From Enterococcus florum (GTDB lineage Bacteria > Bacillota > Bacilli > Lactobacillales > Enterococcaceae), in NCBI RefSeq assembly GCF_004309355.1, contig NZ_BJCC01000004.1, positions 29,840-93,839 on the forward strand: a stretch of DNA of 64,000 bases, in the 5' to 3' direction. A program made the translations under genes and the position numbers. Numbering within the stretch: position 1 is the stretch's first letter; each line of letters opens with the position of its first letter. A model generated the notes under the pieces. That model was given only the letters and a program-made list of their open reading frames with translations. It made no database searches and was not told the DNA's origin. Positions 44,090-52,542 of the stretch are shown in pieces.

Positions 44090-44890
44090 ATGAAAAAAGC
44101 ATTGACTATCGCTGGTTCAGATTGCAGTGGAGGTGCCGGAATCCAAGCGGATCTCAAGACCTTTTCTGCCCATGGCGTATTTGGGATGTCCGTGATTACA
44201 TCGGTCGTGGCAGAAAATACCGCACGTGTCATCTCCTACCAGGACATTGATCCGATCATCATCAATCAGCAAATGGATGCAGTATTTGAAGATATCGTCC
44301 CAAATGCAGTGAAGATCGGCATGCTTTCCACTGTGGAAACAATGCGGGCTGTGACCAAAAGCTTGAACAAATGGAAACCTGAAAAGATCGTTCTCGATCC
44401 AGTGATGTACGCCAAAAACGGCTGTGCCTTAATGGACCCTGCCTCGATCGATACATTGATCGAAGAGGTCTTGCCGCTTGCTGATTTAATCACGCCTAAT
44501 GTGCCAGAGGCAGAAAAAATCAGTGGTATGACGATTGCAACGTTGGATGATATGAAAGCCGCAGCACAAAAAATCTATCAGATGTGCAGTGCCGCTGTCA
44601 TGTTAAAAGGTGGACACAAGTCTGGTGATGCCACCGATATTTTATATGATGGCTATGAGTTTACTGAGTACACGAGCGAACGAATCGATACAAAAAATAC
44701 ACACGGTACCGGCTGTACCTTCTCTTCTGCAATCGCTTCTCAGCTAGCCTTAGGAAAAGAGCTCAAACCAGCAGTTGCTGAAGCGAAAGAGTATGTCACC
44801 ACGGCCATTCGTCATTCTCTGCCGTTAGGGAAAGGCCATGGGCCAACCAATCACTTTTATCAACTTTATCGTTCAGGATTGCAATTGTAA
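44090..44890 (+). CDS. thiD: Hydroxymethylpyrimidine (phosphate) kinase
   Basis: A 266-residue ribokinase-fold enzyme that phosphorylates HMP and HMP-phosphate in thiamine synthesis or salvage. It opens with [20 protein letters not shown] and carries the anion-hole motif [16 protein letters not shown] longer frame from 44000 would run through the riboswitch terminator; GGAGG lies just before 44090, so this start is used. It is the only gene under the TPP riboswitch here. No thiM or thiE follows, so other thiamine genes must be elsewhere. A pyridoxal-kinase-type relative is encoded at 57880. Confidence 0.93.
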   Translation: MKKALTIAGSDCSGGAGIQADLKTFSAHGVFGMSVITSVVAENTARVISYQDIDPIIINQQMDAVFEDIVPNAVKIGMLSTVETMRAVTKSLNKWKPEKIVLDPVMYAKNGCALMDPASIDTLIEEVLPLADLITPNVPEAEKISGMTIATLDDMKAAAQKIYQMCSAAVMLKGGHKSGDATDILYDGYEFTEYTSERIDTKNTHGTGCTFSSAIASQLALGKELKPAVAEAKEYVTTAIRHSLPLGKGHGPTNHFYQLYRSGLQL

Positions 44891-44935
44891 AAAAGCCGAA
44901 ACTCAAGGTTGTTTCTCCCTGAGTTTCGGCTTTTT
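44891..44935. terminator. Bidirectional terminator between thiD and the M24-like gene
   Basis: AAAAGCCGAAACTCA (44891-44905) pairs with TGAGTTTCGGCTTTT (44920-44934), with A and T runs on either side. Confidence 0.92.
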
Positions 44936-44955
44936 AATTGTAAACAGTTCTATTT

Positions 44956-46338
44956 TTAACCGATCTTCAATGCCAGATCTTTTGCCAAGAAGAATGGCCG
45001 TAAATACCCTACTGTATTTGAGAGAGGGAGAATATCTGGTGATACGTCGATATTCAATTCTTCTTTGATATAGCGCTTGCGCGTAACGATCCGTTGCCAT
45101 AAATCCGGGTACTGTTCTTTTATTGCGTGCTGCAGCTTTTGATCGGCGATTGCAACACACTCTTCAGCACTTGTCCCCTGATACCCTTTGACTGAAGGAA
45201 TGATATCGATCTGGAACAGCATGCCGCTTTTGATCTCTTCCTTTGAACCGGGATAGATCGGTGAAGACATCCATTCTTCATCCGCCACTAAATGTCCAGG
45301 ATTTAAGGACCAGCCATAGACTGATTTAGGTAGAGCGTCATCAATGACTTGATAAATTTCTTCGCCTGAACAGCCGATCTTCACCTCGCTCAACCATGCC
45401 GTTATTCCACGATAGTAAGGAAAAACAACTTTTTCCAAATAGTCGTTTTGATCGTCTGGCAGCTGCTCTACCTCTTTGATCACAAATCCGCTGCGACTGG
45501 ATAATCCACCTTTATAACCGACAGTCAGTGACAACTTATCACCTGTTTTAATTTCTTTATGCGTCGGATAAAAATTGGCCTTTTCAAAGCGGTCGCCTGT
45601 TGCTGCAATCGTCACTACTGGATTCAATTGCCCTTCGCCATTCAAACATTCCCCAAGATCGCTTTCCTTTACACCGGGCTGAACGGCATTCATTGCTTGC
45701 AGCATTCGAGTGGAAGCGAGGTTTGCACCATATTCGTAGTGTGCGATTTCGTTGGCATTATTGGTCGTCCGAACGCCATTGCTGCCGCCAATGAACAAAT
45801 GACAGGCATTGATCAATTTTGCTTGCTTTGCCGACTGCTTCAGCTCTTCAACGATAAAATAAGGAATGTCAAACAAGGCTTGTCCATCACATTGGTTCGG
45901 AGTAAACATTTTCCAGCCAATCAGACCAACTTTTTGTGCACCGTTCAGGCCAATTTCATTGAAGATCTCCCGCAAAGCGCGCTCATGCGCCATCGGTTGA
46001 TTCGGCAATGAGAAATACGGAGAATGATACAAATTCGCTTCGATGCGAGAATGATCACCCATTTTCAAATTTTCATTTCCTAATACAAGTGAGGCTTCAC
46101 CCGTACGGTGTAAAATCAATAGCCCTTCTTCAAAGCGCGGCACAAATCCGGTCAAATACTCGAAGTTTGCACCATGCTCGCGATCTGCGTAAATAACTAA
46201 GGAATCAAACTGCAGATCCTTCATTTGTTGCAGCAGCTTCTCTTTTCGAGAATTCATCGTTTCATCCGTCAAAAATACAGGTGTAACAGCTTCGAAAATT
46301 TTTGGTTCTTTAACGGTGGTATATTTGATTGTTTTCAT
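44956..46338 (-). CDS. M24 peptidase-fold protein lacking usual metal ligands
   Basis: A 460-residue protein with an N-terminal creatinase-like domain and a C-terminal pita-bread domain of the aminopeptidase P/Xaa-Pro family. In active M24 metallopeptidases the ligands lie in a D-x-G strand and an S-D-x-T-R strand. Here these read LTVGYKGG and SSRSGF, so both Asp are missing. A His in LNPGHL is present, but the two Glu ligands are QIDIIPS and SAEECVA rather than the usual contexts. It may resemble creatinase, a metal-free member of the fold. It follows a DeoR-type gene by 32 bases, probably in one operon. Confidence 0.78.
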   Translation of the reverse strand: MKTIKYTTVKEPKIFEAVTPVFLTDETMNSRKEKLLQQMKDLQFDSLVIYADREHGANFEYLTGFVPRFEEGLLILHRTGEASLVLGNENLKMGDHSRIEANLYHSPYFSLPNQPMAHERALREIFNEIGLNGAQKVGLIGWKMFTPNQCDGQALFDIPYFIVEELKQSAKQAKLINACHLFIGGSNGVRTTNNANEIAHYEYGANLASTRMLQAMNAVQPGVKESDLGECLNGEGQLNPVVTIAATGDRFEKANFYPTHKEIKTGDKLSLTVGYKGGLSSRSGFVIKEVEQLPDDQNDYLEKVVFPYYRGITAWLSEVKIGCSGEEIYQVIDDALPKSVYGWSLNPGHLVADEEWMSSPIYPGSKEEIKSGMLFQIDIIPSVKGYQGTSAEECVAIADQKLQHAIKEQYPDLWQRIVTRKRYIKEELNIDVSPDILPLSNTVGYLRPFFLAKDLALKIG

Positions 46339-46370
46339 TTGCAGCTCCTTTGATTGTTTTGAAAGTAGTA

Positions 46371-47129
46371 TTACACAAGGATCAGTTCGACATGGTTTTG
46401 TTCCAAGGCTGTTAAAAAATCGGATGAAGGTTCTTGATCAGTGATCAAAATATCCAGTTCCTTTAGAGAAGAAATCTTAAAAAGTCCCGTTGTATCCAAT
46501 TTCGTGTGGTCGGCTAGAGCAATCGTTTGTTTGCTTTGCAGTAACATTTGCCGTTTGACTAGGCCTTCTTCTTCGGTGTGAATGAACATTCCATCAGCAT
46601 TGATTGCAAAAACACCAAGAAACGAATAATCAACAAAATAGTCACGAATCTTGTCTACTGTCTCTGCGCCATAAATGAAAAGCTGTTGCTTATGAACCTT
46701 TCCCGGCAGAATTCGCACCTCGCTGCTGGGAATCTGGGTCAGCAACGAGGCATGGCTCAGCGAGTTGGTAATCGCCAATATTCCCTTGTCATGCAAAAAA
46801 GGAATGATCGCTTCCACACTTGTGGAGGAATCCATTAATACAGCAGCGTTGTTTTTAATCAGCTGTGCAGCCTTTTTTGCTATTCTCTCTTTGATGACCT
46901 GATCTTTGCCAGCTCGCTCCTGATAATTGAAAATCATGGCCTCACGGTTGGCCAACATGGCTCCGCCGTGGATTCGTTTAACAATCTCTTGTTTTTCCAA
47001 CTTGATCAAATCACGTCGGATCGTGTCCTTGGAAACCTTCAATTGCACAGCAAGATAATCGATCGAAGCACTTTTTTTTGCTTCCAAAATCTCCTGAATC
47101 CTGCTTAATCGTTCTTCTATCAGCATCAT
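46371..47129 (-). CDS. DeoR-family transcriptional regulator
   Basis: A 252-residue DeoR repressor. The N-terminal HTH contains IDYLAVQLKVSKDTIRRDLIKLEKQEIVKRIHGGA, and the C-terminal effector domain has VLMDSSTSVEAII and IALADHTKLDTTGLF. The ATG is preceded by AAGGAGAG. It sits between the unknown-function gene pair upstream and the M24-like gene downstream, all on the minus strand. An inverted repeat in its upstream gap is a good candidate operator. The ligand is probably a phosphorylated metabolite. Confidence 0.9.
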   Translation of the reverse strand: MMLIEERLSRIQEILEAKKSASIDYLAVQLKVSKDTIRRDLIKLEKQEIVKRIHGGAMLANREAMIFNYQERAGKDQVIKERIAKKAAQLIKNNAAVLMDSSTSVEAIIPFLHDKGILAITNSLSHASLLTQIPSSEVRILPGKVHKQQLFIYGAETVDKIRDYFVDYSFLGVFAINADGMFIHTEEEGLVKRQMLLQSKQTIALADHTKLDTTGLFKISSLKELDILITDQEPSSDFLTALEQNHVELILV

Positions 47130-47161
47130 TACTCTCTCCTTGGAATCAATTTACCATATTT

Positions 47162-47207
47162 TGCATTAATTTGCAATTATTTCTATACTATGTCGCAAAA
47201 TAATGCA
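47162..47207. promoter_or_regulatory. Candidate operator upstream of the DeoR-type gene
   Basis: TGCATTAATTTGC (47162-47174) and GCAAAATAATGCA (47195-47207) are inverted copies differing at one position, 20 bases apart. They lie between the DeoR-type gene and the gene ending at 47212, where a self-regulating repressor would bind. Confidence 0.6.
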
Positions 47208-47211
47208 TATC

Positions 47212-48387
47212 CTAAGAAAAATCCCGATACCCTAAGTGATAATGCTGCAAAGCCTCATCTAATTTTTTTTGGTTTTCCCTGGACATTGAAGCAATAAATG
47301 AGCGAAAATCAGATAGATAGAGCTGCGTATCCTCTTCTAGGCTGCCATAAGAAGACAACAGTAAAAAGAGTCCCGTGATTGTTTCCACAGATAACAATGC
47401 AAAAAGTTGCAGATAAAAACCATTCGGTTCTAAATGTTGCTCAAGATAATCAAGTAAATCATACGGAGAATCCATTTTTTCAGCTATCAATCCCATTCTT
47501 TTTTCCGTATCCAGCTGATCGTAGCTCTGCATGAGCAGCGCATAATCAGTCGCCGCCATTGGTGGTGTTAATCGTAGTTCTTTTCTTTGCTCCATCTCTG
47601 TTAAGAAGAGGTTTGATAGATCCGCCACACTTTTCAAAGCAAGGACCCGTTGCTGTAATTGTCGGAAGGTTTGTTGATAATACGTATTCTTGTCTAAGAA
47701 ACCCAGCAACGTAGCTGGAAACTCCTCACGAAGAAAACGATCATAAACATAAGACATTTCGTTCAATGTTAGTAATAAACTTGATCTTGGATCTCCGCCA
47801 CTCACCCATTTACTTATCCATTGGTCGAAAATAATTTGATAGAGATTATTGATGTCTTTCCGATAATCAAATCCTAGATGATCACTGTATACAGAGAGTA
47901 TTTCAAACACTAGCTGTTCGGGGACATTCTGTAGAAATCGCACTTCTAACGCCATGCGTCTGAGGTATTCAGAAATAAAATCGATTCCTTGGTAAATAAG
48001 ATCATCCGCTCCATGTGCCAGCTGATAGTCGATCCACCCAGCACAAGAAACATTGGCTTGATAGTCGCTATCATAGGTGGTAAAAAACGTTCCGATCTCT
48101 CTCAATGTCCCCTCAAATGATTCAATCCCATACGATTGATATGTTGTTAAAATTTCGTTATAGCATTGTTCTGCTTGTTGAAGTTTTCTTTTAATGACTT
48201 GCTTTCCGTTTTCAAATCGGTCGGAAACGCTCTCCTTTTCAACTGCATGGTCTAAGACAAACAAAATCGATTGGCGAATGGCTTCGATTTCGTCAACTGA
48301 GATCACACTGGTTCCGCTTAGACGCTTTTGTACGTGCTGAATTAGAAAATAATTAAATTCTTGAGGATTTCGAACGATTTCATTCAT
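47212..48387 (-). CDS. Unknown protein, probably DUF6179-like
   Basis: A 391-residue helical, soluble protein. The ATG at 48387 is chosen because AGGAGG lies eight bases before it; the longer frame to 48474 has no ribosome site. It overlaps the end of the upstream gene by eight bases, so the two are translationally coupled. Segments such as GWIDYQLAHGADDLIYQGIDFISEYL and FDYRKDINNLYQIIFDQW suggest a conserved family. From memory it resembles the uncharacterised DUF6179 group, which is found beside DUF6323, but I cannot verify that here. No catalytic motif is seen. Confidence 0.65.
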   Translation of the reverse strand: MNEIVRNPQEFNYFLIQHVQKRLSGTSVISVDEIEAIRQSILFVLDHAVEKESVSDRFENGKQVIKRKLQQAEQCYNEILTTYQSYGIESFEGTLREIGTFFTTYDSDYQANVSCAGWIDYQLAHGADDLIYQGIDFISEYLRRMALEVRFLQNVPEQLVFEILSVYSDHLGFDYRKDINNLYQIIFDQWISKWVSGGDPRSSLLLTLNEMSYVYDRFLREEFPATLLGFLDKNTYYQQTFRQLQQRVLALKSVADLSNLFLTEMEQRKELRLTPPMAATDYALLMQSYDQLDTEKRMGLIAEKMDSPYDLLDYLEQHLEPNGFYLQLFALLSVETITGLFLLLSSYGSLEEDTQLYLSDFRSFIASMSRENQKKLDEALQHYHLGYRDFS

Positions 48388-48802
48388 TTTTTCCACCTCC
48401 TGCGCTTTGCGGATTGTCTTCAAAATAGCCTTTGAGATACTCAACATCCCCCTCAAATCGGTGATAGACCTCAAAGATCCGTTCCATCAGGACCTCATCT
48501 TCAGCAAATTGCAGAGAATGCAAATAGTAAAAGACCTCTTGTAAATCCTCTATCTTTTGCAGATACTCCTGTTTAGTAAAACGCTCCTGTGCAGCGGTTC
48601 TCATTAATAGACGAATCGTATTTTTCAAGCTGAAATCGATTAAGTAGTTTTCCTCTAAAACGGCTTTGCGATGCTCCAAAAGTTCTTCAACATCCATCAC
48701 AGATAAAGAAAACGATTGCCGATTCGTCTTTAATGTCTGATTTACTTGATGGATCACCAGTTGTTGTTGACCTTTAAATAACGTTAACGCAAAATCCTCC
48801 AT
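48380..48802 (-). CDS. Unknown protein, probably DUF6323-like
   Basis: A 140-residue helical protein. The ATG at 48802 is chosen because GGAGG lies eight or nine bases before it; a frame from 48838 reads through that site. The sequence has an early LTLFKGQQQLVIHQVNQTL, a middle HRKAVLEENYLIDF and a helical QKIEDLQEVFYYLHSLQF segment. It begins the operon and overlaps the larger unknown gene. From memory the pair fits DUF6323/DUF6179, uncharacterised families that occur side by side in Firmicutes. Function is unknown. Confidence 0.62.
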   Translation of the reverse strand: MEDFALTLFKGQQQLVIHQVNQTLKTNRQSFSLSVMDVEELLEHRKAVLEENYLIDFSLKNTIRLLMRTAAQERFTKQEYLQKIEDLQEVFYYLHSLQFAEDEVLMERIFEVYHRFEGDVEYLKGYFEDNPQSAGGGKNE

Positions 48803-48859
48803 CGTATCAACACCTCCATTGTATAGAGGATATACCATAGTTCACTTTCAATTACTAGA

Positions 48860-48888
48860 TTGAAATGATGCTCAAAATATGTTAATAT
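48860..48888 (+). promoter_or_regulatory. Possible promoter of a small RNA
   Basis: TTGAAA (48860-48865), 17 bases, then TAATAT (48883-48888) is a fair sigma-A promoter on the plus strand. No protein gene follows on this strand before the next terminator. Confidence 0.4.
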
Positions 48889-48896
48889 AAGCTTAT

Positions 48897-49012
48897 AAGA
48901 AAGATAAAGCCTTAGTCTTTCTTAATGTTTTCTTTAAATTTTTAGAATTTTTCTTTTTTTAAATAAAGCAAAAAACAACAGCCACACGTGAAGCGTTGGC
49001 TGTTTTTCATTT
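48897..49012 (+). ncRNA. Candidate small RNA
   Basis: A perfect hairpin AAGAAAGA/TCTTTCTT (48897-48923) is followed by a T-rich stretch and an intrinsic terminator AACAGCCA/TGGCTGTT (48977-49004) with TTTTTCATTT. With the promoter at 48860 this would make an RNA of about 115 bases in a 309-base gap. It is antisense to nothing annotated. Expression is unproven. Confidence 0.35.
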
Positions 49013-49069
49013 GATTCTCTTTTGTTAAATACGTGTTTGCACAGATAGCTATTTTTTATTGACCAACTT

Positions 49070-49104
49070 AAAAAAATCCCGCTGATCCTAATCAGCGGGA
49101 TTTT
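49070..49104 (-). terminator. Terminator of the wall hydrolase gene
   Basis: AAATCCCGCTGAT (49074-49086) pairs with ATCAGCGGGATTT (49091-49103). On the minus strand a run of T follows. It lies right after the stop at 49112. Confidence 0.92.
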
Positions 49105-49111
49105 CAAATGA

Positions 49112-50677
49112 CTAATAATACACACGTACTCCAAAGTCAGGAGTAAACCATTGTGTTGATCCGTATTTCACATCTTCTCCTGGTTGCGAAGCATGAATAT
49201 ATTGGTCTCCTCCAGTAGAGATAGCTACATGATACGTATTTCCTTGTTCTCCCCAGAACAATAGATCGCCTTGTTGTGCCTGATCATAAGCGATTTGTTG
49301 ACCTGAAGATTCTTGAGGAACCGTCCAAGCACCAATGTCTTGTCCAGTTACTTGTTTGTATACGTATTGAGTGAAGCCTGAGCAATCAAAGCCATCAGGT
49401 GTTCTTCCACCCCACTCATAAGGAGTTCCAAGATATTTTTTAGCCTCATTGACAATTGCCTCACCATTCGGATTCCCTTGCTCTGGTGCTGGCGCAGGCT
49501 GTTCCGGTGCGGGTGCAGGATCTGGTGTCGGAGTCGGCTCAGGAGTCGGCGTTGGTTCCGGCGTTGGTGCTGGCGCAGGCTCAGGTGTTGGAGCTGGTTC
49601 TGGTGTTGGCACAGGCTCTGGCTCAGGAGTCGGCGCAGGTGCCGGATCTGGCACTGGGTCAGCTATCGGATTCTCATCCGGAACGACTGGATTTGTCATA
49701 TTATCCAGAGTCGGCTCGTCTGGCGTAGGTACAACGACATCTACTGCTGGCGGCACCACTGCTTCTGGTGTTGTCGGTTCAGCAACTTCTGCTGGTGCAG
49801 GTGTACTATTTTGAGTTGTTTCGCCTGTTCCCACAATCACGCTTTGACCCGCATAAACGACATTGTCTTCTAAATTGTTCCACTCAGAAAAGTCTTGCGG
49901 CTCGATCTGGAATTCAGATGTGATCGAATGAATCGTATCCCCTGATTGAACAACATATTTTTGAACAGTCGGTGCGGCTGCAGGTGTTGCAACCTCTTGA
50001 GTCGCAGGTGCTGCATCATAAGTTAACAAATCATTTTCTTGGATCACGTTCAGCAATTCTTTTGCATACTCTGGACGGCCAGCAAACCGTTCTTCCAAAG
50101 CTTTCGCTGCCGCTTCCGGTGTTTTCGCATTGCTGCGCCATACATCAGAGAAGTAAAGCTCTTCGCCATCTTTCGAAGCTGTTTTTACAACCTCTACATA
50201 GTCTTGGACTGCTTCGAGGTAAGAATCGTAGTCTTTTAATTCTTTCTTACCAGGAACCGCTTTGCCATCTTTGTATTCTTCTTTATCTAACATCGCTGAT
50301 TTGCCCTTATACTGTCCCTCTAACCCAAAAAGGTTAAAATATGGCGCTTGGGCATAGCTGTTTTGTCCCCAATTGCTTTCAACGATTGCCTGAGCCATCA
50401 TAACAGAAGCGAATAAATCATTCTTTTCTGCTAATGGTTCTATTTCTTTTGCAATCTCATTGATAAATGCGACTTTATCTACTTTAGAGGTCGTTGCGGT
50501 TGGTTTTTCGTTTTTCTTAGCATCAGCCTCTTTTGCATTGACTAATGGTGCGGCTACAGAAACCGCTACTAAAGCAGTACCAACAACAGCCGTTCCCTTT
50601 TTCAAGTATCGGTAATTCGTGTTGTGACGACGCTTCTGCTCGCGCAGCTCTCTTCTAGTAAGTACTTTCTTTCCCAT
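49112..50677 (-). CDS. Secreted wall hydrolase: GH73-like, LysM, NlpC/P60
   Basis: A 521-residue exported autolysin-like protein. A basic start (RRELREQKRRH) and hydrophobic signal (AVVGTALVAVSVAAPLVNA) are followed by a glucosaminidase-like domain with AQAIVESNWGQ carrying the likely catalytic Glu. A LysM domain (KYVVQSGDTIHSITSEF) is next. Then come about 100 residues of Pro/Glu/Thr/Ala repeats and a C-terminal NlpC/P60 peptidase with FDCSGFTQYV (Cys) and TYHVAIS (His). The start at 50677 has GGAG eight bases before; an ATG at 50692 lacks a site. It should cleave both glycan and peptide bonds in peptidoglycan. Confidence 0.9.
   Translation of the reverse strand: MGKKVLTRRELREQKRRHNTNYRYLKKGTAVVGTALVAVSVAAPLVNAKEADAKKNEKPTATTSKVDKVAFINEIAKEIEPLAEKNDLFASVMMAQAIVESNWGQNSYAQAPYFNLFGLEGQYKGKSAMLDKEEYKDGKAVPGKKELKDYDSYLEAVQDYVEVVKTASKDGEELYFSDVWRSNAKTPEAAAKALEERFAGRPEYAKELLNVIQENDLLTYDAAPATQEVATPAAAPTVQKYVVQSGDTIHSITSEFQIEPQDFSEWNNLEDNVVYAGQSVIVGTGETTQNSTPAPAEVAEPTTPEAVVPPAVDVVVPTPDEPTLDNMTNPVVPDENPIADPVPDPAPAPTPEPEPVPTPEPAPTPEPAPAPTPEPTPTPEPTPTPDPAPAPEQPAPAPEQGNPNGEAIVNEAKKYLGTPYEWGGRTPDGFDCSGFTQYVYKQVTGQDIGAWTVPQESSGQQIAYDQAQQGDLLFWGEQGNTYHVAISTGGDQYIHASQPGEDVKYGSTQWFTPDFGVRVYY
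49463..49760 (-). repeat. Pro/Glu/Thr repeat linker in the wall hydrolase
   Basis: The DNA encodes repeated PTPEPAPTPEP-like and PAPAPE-like units of six to ten residues. The units are near-identical at the DNA level (GGTGTTGGCGCAGG-type repeats on the plus strand), so length changes by slippage are likely. Confidence 0.75.
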
Positions 50678-50945
50678 TGACACCTCTCCCATTTCATCAT
50701 ATTAATAGATAATAATGCGTTGTTTTGAAAAATAATTAAAGCATAATTTTTTTCTACAAAAGTAATTATAGCATAATTTTTAAAAACACGTTAATGGTTG
50801 TTTCGAGAATTTTTTTCTTAGTCGCATTTTTTTTTAATCAAAAATCGCAGAATGCTTATTCTTGCTATCATAGCGCAGATTCTTTATTCTTTATTTTAGT
50901 GAAGATAAAAAAAAAGAACGGAAATTTATGAGGAGAATCATGTGC

Positions 50946-51917
50946 ATGGAATCCTTAAAAGAGAAAGTCGCCTCCCTTCCGACCCAACCGGGGGTTTATT
51001 TTATGAAAAATAAACAAGGACAAATCATCTATGTCGGCAAAGCCAAGAATTTGAAGCGGCGTGTCAGTTCTTACTTTGTTCAGAACAAGCAGCATTCTCG
51101 AAAAACCAAAGAAATGATTTCGCAGATCAAAGACTTTGACTTTCAGCTCGTGGATACCGAGTTTGATGCTCTTTTGGTAGAATTACAAAATATCCACCAA
51201 ATTCGGCCAAGATACAATCGATCGATGAATCATTACGAGGAATATGGCTATTTTCAATTGTTGAATCGGTCACCTTATTTGCGGGTGCTGACTGAGTGGT
51301 CAGATGAACATTTAGTTTTGGGGCCTTTTTACAAAAAAAGCAAGATGCTGACGTTTCGAGAGATCGTCAATAGTGTTTATCATCTTGACGGCCCATTACG
51401 CGATGTTCGAGGGATCGTTCGCGATTTTAGCGAAGTAACTCCACAAGAGGATCTGGCTCTTCGGGTCGATGAAATCCGTGAAACCCTGTTGGGACGATCC
51501 AACATGTTTTTGGAACGCATTCAACAGAAGGTCGATCAAGCCAATCAACGCAACGACTTCGAAGCTGCCGCTCAATGGTGGAACAACTATTTGCTGGTAC
51601 AGCGGTTTTTACGACGAAACCGTCAGCTCCTGGCTGCAGCCAATGACAATGTCTTTGTCGGGATTTTAGCAGAGAACGGGCAATACTATTGTTATCTATA
51701 TGCAAAAGGACAAATTTTGCAGCGCGTCGTCTATACTCGAAAACCAAAACCTGAGCAAGCACATAGGCGTTTGATGAAAGACACCCGAAAAAAAGACTGG
51801 TCGCTTTTGGCGCAAAAAGTCTATTTGAATAAGCAAGATGTGGATCTATTTCCGCTTTTTTTTAACTATTTAAATCGGAATGGGGAAATCCATTTTTTTG
51901 AATGGCCAAATGCTTGA
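50946..51917 (+). CDS. Cho-like GIY-YIG nuclease (UvrC N-terminal half)
   Basis: A 324-residue protein with a UvrC-type GIY-YIG domain: PGVYFMKNKQGQIIYVGKAKNLKRRVSSYF includes the GVY and YVG motifs and the catalytic Arg region, and a Glu occurs in LVELQNIHQ. It then follows the UvrC pattern (ILGPFYKK-like, DLALRVDEI) but ends before the RNase-H-like and helix-hairpin-helix domains of UvrC. This is the layout of E. coli Cho, which makes the 3' incision in UvrAB-dependent repair. The ATG at 50946 aligns with UvrC starts; upstream frames run through the GAGGAG site. A full uvrC must be elsewhere. Confidence 0.82.
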   Translation: MESLKEKVASLPTQPGVYFMKNKQGQIIYVGKAKNLKRRVSSYFVQNKQHSRKTKEMISQIKDFDFQLVDTEFDALLVELQNIHQIRPRYNRSMNHYEEYGYFQLLNRSPYLRVLTEWSDEHLVLGPFYKKSKMLTFREIVNSVYHLDGPLRDVRGIVRDFSEVTPQEDLALRVDEIRETLLGRSNMFLERIQQKVDQANQRNDFEAAAQWWNNYLLVQRFLRRNRQLLAAANDNVFVGILAENGQYYCYLYAKGQILQRVVYTRKPKPEQAHRRLMKDTRKKDWSLLAQKVYLNKQDVDLFPLFFNYLNRNGEIHFFEWPNA

Positions 51918-52050
51918 AACTAATTCTAAATGAAGCGGCCTGATTAAAAAATTATTTTTTGTAAATCAAAAAAACTTAAAAAAAAATTGTATTCGTTTGC
52001 AAGGATTGGTAAAATGAGCGAAGAGAAGCGTTGATTGGAGAGATGATGTT

Positions 52051-52542
52051 ATGCAGATCGAAAAAATTACAAAACCGGACCAGTTGATCGTTTCAACCTC
52101 CGCCCATCTTTCTTATGAACATTTGCCGGAATACATTGGAAGGTCTTATATCGAGTTGTTGACTTACAGTGAAACTCATCAGGCTGCGACTGTGGGAACT
52201 CCTTTTGTATCTTATTTGAACTTGGGAAAAGACGGCATGCCCAAAGATGAGCTTTATCATGTGGAGATCGGTCTGCCGATCGATCGCATGATCCCTGAAA
52301 ATGAAAAGTTTCAAGTCTATACCCAGCCGGCTTATCAAGCTATGCGCACGTTGATTATCGGCGATTATGATGAATTGACCGAACCATACAAGGAACTGCT
52401 GCAGGCCATTAAATATGACAACGGGGTCTTCGCTTCAAGAAGTTATGAATACTTTTTGACCAACGAGACTGTCCCATTGGCAGAACAGGAAACGATGATC
52501 GAACTGGCTTACATCCCCAAAAAACGCTTGACCGCTCAATAA
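52051..52542 (+). CDS. GyrI-like/AraC effector-binding domain protein
   Basis: A 163-residue single-domain protein of the GyrI-like, SOUL-related ligand-binding fold. TVGTPFVSYLNLGKDGMPKDELYHVEIGLPID and IIGDYDELTEPYKELLQAI fit the two repeats of that fold, with an acidic residue near the end of the second repeat where ligand-binding members have a conserved Glu. There is no DNA-binding domain. Such proteins bind small drug-like molecules or protect gyrase; the ligand here is unknown. Its terminator overlaps the stop codon. Confidence 0.75.
   Translation: MQIEKITKPDQLIVSTSAHLSYEHLPEYIGRSYIELLTYSETHQAATVGTPFVSYLNLGKDGMPKDELYHVEIGLPIDRMIPENEKFQVYTQPAYQAMRTLIIGDYDELTEPYKELLQAIKYDNGVFASRSYEYFLTNETVPLAEQETMIELAYIPKKRLTAQ

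Noticed and set aside
49449..49873. Long plus-strand frames over the wall hydrolase linker
   Set aside because: They are translations of the opposite strand of a Pro/Glu/Thr repeat, giving Gly/Ser/Val or Trp/Arg repeats, and have no start signals.
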